Assembly (NCBI GenBank): GCA_001899585.1
Contig: MKWE01000024.1
Coordinates: 13,882-77,405, forward strand
From: Rhodospirillales bacterium 70-18
GTDB taxonomy: Bacteria; Pseudomonadota; Alphaproteobacteria; Acetobacterales; Acetobacteraceae
Direction of reading: 5' to 3'
DNA length: 63,524 bases
A model generated the notes under the pieces. It was not told the DNA's origin, ran no database searches, and was given only the letters and a program-made list of their open reading frames with translations. Positions 60,658 through 63,524 of this stretch are shown piece after piece. The position numbers were made by a program, and so were the translations under genes. Every line of letters starts with the position of its first letter. The first letter of the stretch is position 1.

Positions 60658-60735
60658 GGATCGACGTGTTCCAGGCCGGAGACGGAATCCAGCTCCACAC
60701 GGTATGGCAAAGACGGCGGATGCTGGTGAAACTGA
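60658..60735 (+). pseudogene. Inverted, degenerate copy of part of the 54-aa gene
   Basis: GTGTTCCAGGCCGGAGACGG and neighbours (from 60661) match the minus-strand sequence of the 60211-60375 gene at about 29 of 31 positions, and GGTGAAACTG with flanks matches again further on. The reading VFQAGDG...MLVKLKRDL parallels VFQAGDG...MVKLELD. No start codon or ribosome-binding site fits, so it is probably a relic. Confidence 0.5.
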
Positions 60736-60754
60736 AACGCGACTTGGGATATGG

Positions 60755-61054
60755 TCAGCTCCAATGCCCCTCGGCGATCTCGCGGACGATCAGGGCGCGG
60801 GCCTTCAGCAACAGGTCATCGCCACAGGTATCGATATGGCCATAGAACCGGGCGCGCGCACCGTACCGGCTCCAGCCGGCATAGTAGCAATATTCGCGGG
60901 CATCGAGGCGGAAGGCCCGTGCATCCTCGGCCCAGTGCGGCTTGGGCTCGACGACGACGGTGATGCCGTCGCGCGTCTCCTCCCAGGGCAGCGACCGCTC
61001 GGCCGGGGGATTCTCGCGGTCGGCCCGAAAGATGAAGTCGATGTGGTCAGCCAT
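60755..61054 (-). CDS. Conserved hypothetical protein (99 aa)
   Basis: A 99-residue protein (MADHIDFIFRADRENPPAER; FRLDAREYCYYAGWSRYGAR; ARALIVREIAEGHW) with no recognised domain. GGAGG precedes the ATG. It follows parB but is separated from it by two hairpin terminators. Confidence 0.65.
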   Translation of the reverse strand: MADHIDFIFRADRENPPAERSLPWEETRDGITVVVEPKPHWAEDARAFRLDAREYCYYAGWSRYGARARFYGHIDTCGDDLLLKARALIVREIAEGHWS

Positions 61055-61066
61055 GACGGCCTCCAT

Positions 61067-61132
61067 AAAAAATGCCCGGCGCGATGGCCGGGCGAGTTGA
61101 AAAACGGTACGGGGCGGCCTGCGCCGCCCCGT
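61067..61132 (-). terminator. Tandem terminators after parB
   Basis: Two stems follow the parB stop: ACGGGGCGGC/GCCGCCCCGT (61109-61132, loop CTGC), then GCCCGGC/GCCGGGC (61074-61093, loop GCGATG) with a T6 run on the minus strand. The second is a classic rho-independent form and lies just before the ribosome-binding site of the next gene. Confidence 0.8.
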
Positions 61133-61138
61133 ATGCGG

Positions 61139-63298
61139 TCATTCCGCAGCGACGAGGTGCTGCCGGTCTTCCTCTTCTTCAGCCGCTGCTTCCTCGTCGT
61201 CACCGTCGCCGGCGAGGAAGTCGGGCAAAGCCTCGACCTCGCCATCGGTGTCGGCGGCCGCATCACCATCGAGATCGACCAGGCGCAGCGGTTCGGGCAG
61301 CCAGCCGGTATCGGCCAACAGGCGCTCGGCTTCCTTGGCCATGTCACCCTTCTTCAGATGGTCGATAAGCTGCGCCGCCCGTTCACCCGCGCCTTCACGC
61401 ACCGCAGCGAGGATCTGGGTCTTGGTCACGCGACCCAGATAGTTCTCGACCGTTGGCCGCCATCCCGCATCGTCCACCATGTCGAAGCCGGTGGCGCGGG
61501 CGATCCGGTCGGCCCCGGCAAGGCGACGATCAAGGCCATGCTGCGAGATGCCGGAGGCGCTATGGGGGTTCGGACGCACATAAAGCGCATTGACGCCATA
61601 GCTGACGCAATGGGCGAGAAGCGCCATGCGGCTTGCCTCGTCAAGTGCAGCGATCCAGTCCCAGAGCGCCGCTTCGTCGGAAGGCAGATCGGCCTTCCAG
61701 GCGTCGAAGCGCTCGCCGATCGCCTTGACCGACGGGCTGTCGGCGAGATCGGAGCCCTGCGAAGACAAATACCTGTGGCGAACGGAAACCTCCAGGCACC
61801 CGGTCGGCGCCGAGTAATGATAGCGCTCCATCACCATGCGGTGGAGCAGCGCCGTCATCGCGACGTGCGGGTTGCTGGCGAGCGCTTCCTGAAGCGCGAC
61901 GGTGCGATGGGCAGTCAGCTCGATGACGAGCCGCTCCGGCAGCGGCTTGATCCCGTCGTCGTCATCGTCCTCTTCGGGTTCGGCCGGCTGGCCGCCGATG
62001 GTGATGACGGCACGCTGCACGTCGCCGTCATTTCCGCCGGCGACGATGGTGTTTTCGTTCTCGCCGTCCCCGGCATCGGCCACCAGCTCGTCCTCGGCCC
62101 GGACATAGCCGCGCTCGATGACAGGCTCGCCGTCGCGGTCGATGCTGATGAAGACTCCGGCGCGGGGGATCTCGGCAGGATCATAGATGATGGGGCGCTT
62201 CTCGAAGCCTTCCAGAGCGGCCTCGATCTCGCCGAGGCGCCGATCGATCTCGTCGGGCAGCTCGTCATGCTCGGAATATTCCGATTCAAGATCGTCGTAC
62301 TCGTTGCGCAATGCCTCGCGCGCGACGCGCTCCTCGTCGGTGAGATCGGCGAAGCTGCCGGTGATCTCGCGAAGGCCGTTGTCGTAACCGTAGGGATGGC
62401 TGGTATCGACAGCGATCCACTTCCAGCCTTCGGCCGCCACGTCATCGGCAATGGCCTTCAGCTTCTCCGAAACCAGGCGGTCGAGAAGCGCAACGTCTTC
62501 GAGCCAGCCGCCATCGTCCTCGGAGAAGAGGTCGCGCAGCATCGCGCCGCCGGCCTGCTCATAGGCGTCCACGCCGACGAAGCGCACGCGCTTGTCGTCG
62601 GTTGAAACGGTGGTCTCGGTCAGGAGCTGGCGGACCTGCCAGGGCTGGACATTGTAGGAGCGCTGGACAGCCTCCCAGACCTGTTCCTGGCGGGCATGGT
62701 CGGGATTGACGGTGAATGCCTCCAGCATCGCCAGTGGCATGCCGTTGCGCGCATAGACTTCCAGAAGAGCCGGCGAGACCGAAGCGAGGCGCATACGCTG
62801 CGTGATGTAGCGCGGCGTGGTGCGATAGGCGTCGGCGATCTCCTCCTTCGTCATGCCGTCGTCGAACATGCGCTTGAACGCCCGGAACTGGTCGAGCGGA
62901 TGCAGGCCGAGCCGGAGCATGTTTTCCGCGAGCGAGTCGTCGACGGCCGAGGTCTTGGCGTCGGTCTTCTTGACGAGGCAGGGAACGAGACCATCGGCGG
63001 GAAAGCGTCCGGCCTCGACCAGGCGCGCGATCGCCCGGAAGCGCCGACCGCCGGCCGGGGTCTCGAAATCGCCGGTCTCGTTGCCGTCGGCATCAAGGAT
63101 GGCGCGGACATTGATGCCCTGCACGATGTCCTCGCGGCGGTCGATGTCGTGGGTGAGATCGTCGAGACCGACCTCGACGTCGGTTTCGCGGACGTTGCTG
63201 TCCGAGAGGCGGATGCGATTGAAGGGAATATCACGCGAGCGCGAGAAGACGATCATCGCGACGGCAGGCTTCTTCGACTTCCTGGCAGCTTTGGCCAT
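61139..63298 (-). CDS. parB: Large ParB-like partition protein
   Basis: A 719-residue protein. The N-terminal ParB/Srx domain has the CTP/nucleotide-type motif GGRRFRAIARLVEAG, and SLAENMLRLGLHPLDQFRAF with a following KorB-like helix-turn-helix (MTKEEIADAYRTTPRYITQRM). The middle has an acidic coiled-coil-like stretch; the C terminus is very acidic (AAAEEEEDRQ). It is twice the usual ParB length, a form seen on alphaproteobacterial plasmids and ICEs. It probably partners the ParA at 45702, though 15 kb away. Start at 63298 after a structured leader. Confidence 0.88.
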   Translation of the reverse strand: MAKAARKSKKPAVAMIVFSRSRDIPFNRIRLSDSNVRETDVEVGLDDLTHDIDRREDIVQGINVRAILDADGNETGDFETPAGGRRFRAIARLVEAGRFPADGLVPCLVKKTDAKTSAVDDSLAENMLRLGLHPLDQFRAFKRMFDDGMTKEEIADAYRTTPRYITQRMRLASVSPALLEVYARNGMPLAMLEAFTVNPDHARQEQVWEAVQRSYNVQPWQVRQLLTETTVSTDDKRVRFVGVDAYEQAGGAMLRDLFSEDDGGWLEDVALLDRLVSEKLKAIADDVAAEGWKWIAVDTSHPYGYDNGLREITGSFADLTDEERVAREALRNEYDDLESEYSEHDELPDEIDRRLGEIEAALEGFEKRPIIYDPAEIPRAGVFISIDRDGEPVIERGYVRAEDELVADAGDGENENTIVAGGNDGDVQRAVITIGGQPAEPEEDDDDDGIKPLPERLVIELTAHRTVALQEALASNPHVAMTALLHRMVMERYHYSAPTGCLEVSVRHRYLSSQGSDLADSPSVKAIGERFDAWKADLPSDEAALWDWIAALDEASRMALLAHCVSYGVNALYVRPNPHSASGISQHGLDRRLAGADRIARATGFDMVDDAGWRPTVENYLGRVTKTQILAAVREGAGERAAQLIDHLKKGDMAKEAERLLADTGWLPEPLRLVDLDGDAAADTDGEVEALPDFLAGDGDDEEAAAEEEEDRQHLVAAE

Positions 63299-63308
63299 GG
63301 TGGTTTCT

Positions 63309-63355
63309 CCGTGACGGGCGGCCGAGACCCTCTCTCGACCTTCCAACCCGTCACG
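63309..63355 (-). promoter_or_regulatory. Stem-loop leader of parB
   Basis: CCGTGACGGG (63309-63318) and CCCGTCACG (63347-63355) pair fully over nine bases around an inner hairpin CGAGA/TCTCG (63323-63337), ten bases before the start codon. CTCTCACTCTC lies farther upstream at 63371-63381. It closely matches the leader at 60020-60067. Confidence 0.65.
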
Positions 63356-63402
63356 AAATCACCAGCCCCTCTCTCACTCTCGACCGCGCTGCGGGCACGA
63401 CG

Positions 63403-63524
63403 CTACCAGTCGAAGCGCTGCGGTCTCTCCGCATTCACCCGGTATTTCCGGCGTAGCGCCAGGATCGCCGCCTCCTGCCGGTCGATCTTGCGCCGGAGCC
63501 GGTCAAGATCCGGCCCCGCAACCA
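63403..63524 (-). CDS. C-terminal end of a gene entering from the right
   Basis: The frame is open from the right edge to a TAG at 63403-63405. The last about 39 residues (AGPDLDRLRRKIDRQEAAIL, then ALRRKYRVNAERPQRFDW) form a charged helix, coiled-coil-like. The rest is outside the window, so no function is proposed. Confidence 0.55.
   Translation of the reverse strand, partial: VAGPDLDRLRRKIDRQEAAILALRRKYRVNAERPQRFDW

Noticed and set aside
1-63524. CRISPR arrays, tRNA or rRNA genes, integrase and att sites
   Set aside because: No regularly spaced repeat array, no tRNA cloverleaf and no recombinase gene was recognised by reading; the ICE ends must lie outside the window.

Overview
The window is GC-rich, densely packed DNA whose gene families and order point to an alphaproteobacterium, probably of the rhizobial orders; the genus cannot be fixed from the sequence. 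From about 20.4 kb to the right edge it is the backbone of an integrative and conjugative element (ICE) of the tra/trb (IncP-like type IV secretion) kind, related in layout to ICEMlSymR7A. No integrase, tRNA target or att site lies in the window, so both element ends are outside it.

Positions 1-20.4 kb are a cargo region with two linked themes. One is reactive sulfur and electron transfer: a TsdA-like cytochrome c (partial), a triheme cytochrome c, sulfide:quinone oxidoreductase, a Blh-type rhodanese/persulfide dioxygenase, a split YeeE/YedE transporter pair, a TauE/SafE exporter, and an AcfC-like binding protein broken by an IS5-family element. The other is periplasmic thiol chemistry and peptidoglycan cross-linking: DsbD, TlpA-like, DsbG, two DsbA-like proteins, a DsbD-gamma-like thioredoxin and three L,D-transpeptidases, with a QseB/PmrA-like two-component system. 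Five copies of a phased direct repeat CTTAAG-N5-(C/A)TTAAG occur, each between genes of this set, which suggests one local regulon.

Positions 20.4-31.1 kb hold a LysR regulator, DUF2274 and the complete trb operon (trbB-C-D-E-J-K-L-F-G-I, read leftward). Between trbB and copG-traG lies a 7-kb defence island: a complete type III CBASS (CD-NTase, HORMA Cap7, TRIP13-like Cap6, SAVED/DUF4297 Cap4 nuclease) with divergent capH-capP regulators, plus a convergent zinc-ribbon/HEPN-like gene. Then come traG, relaxase rlxS with a candidate oriT upstream, a lytic transglycosylase, DUF736, and a tightly overlapped operon repA-parA-DNA methyltransferase-RHH-DUF2840-traF.

Positions 47.5-49.5 kb are the excision-control module: an RdfS-like factor, an FseA-like DUF6499/DUF2285 activator split by an apparent programmed +1 frameshift at UUU-C, a QseM-like DUF2285 protein and a QseC-like XRE repressor whose start codon lies in a perfect 20-bp palindrome. 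Positions 49.7-63.5 kb carry maintenance genes: ssb, a DUF2493 protein, a toprim protein, a 1449-residue strawberry-notch methyltransferase/helicase, several small unknown genes, and a large ParB-like protein. Several of these are preceded by related stem-loop leaders and followed by strong hairpin terminators.
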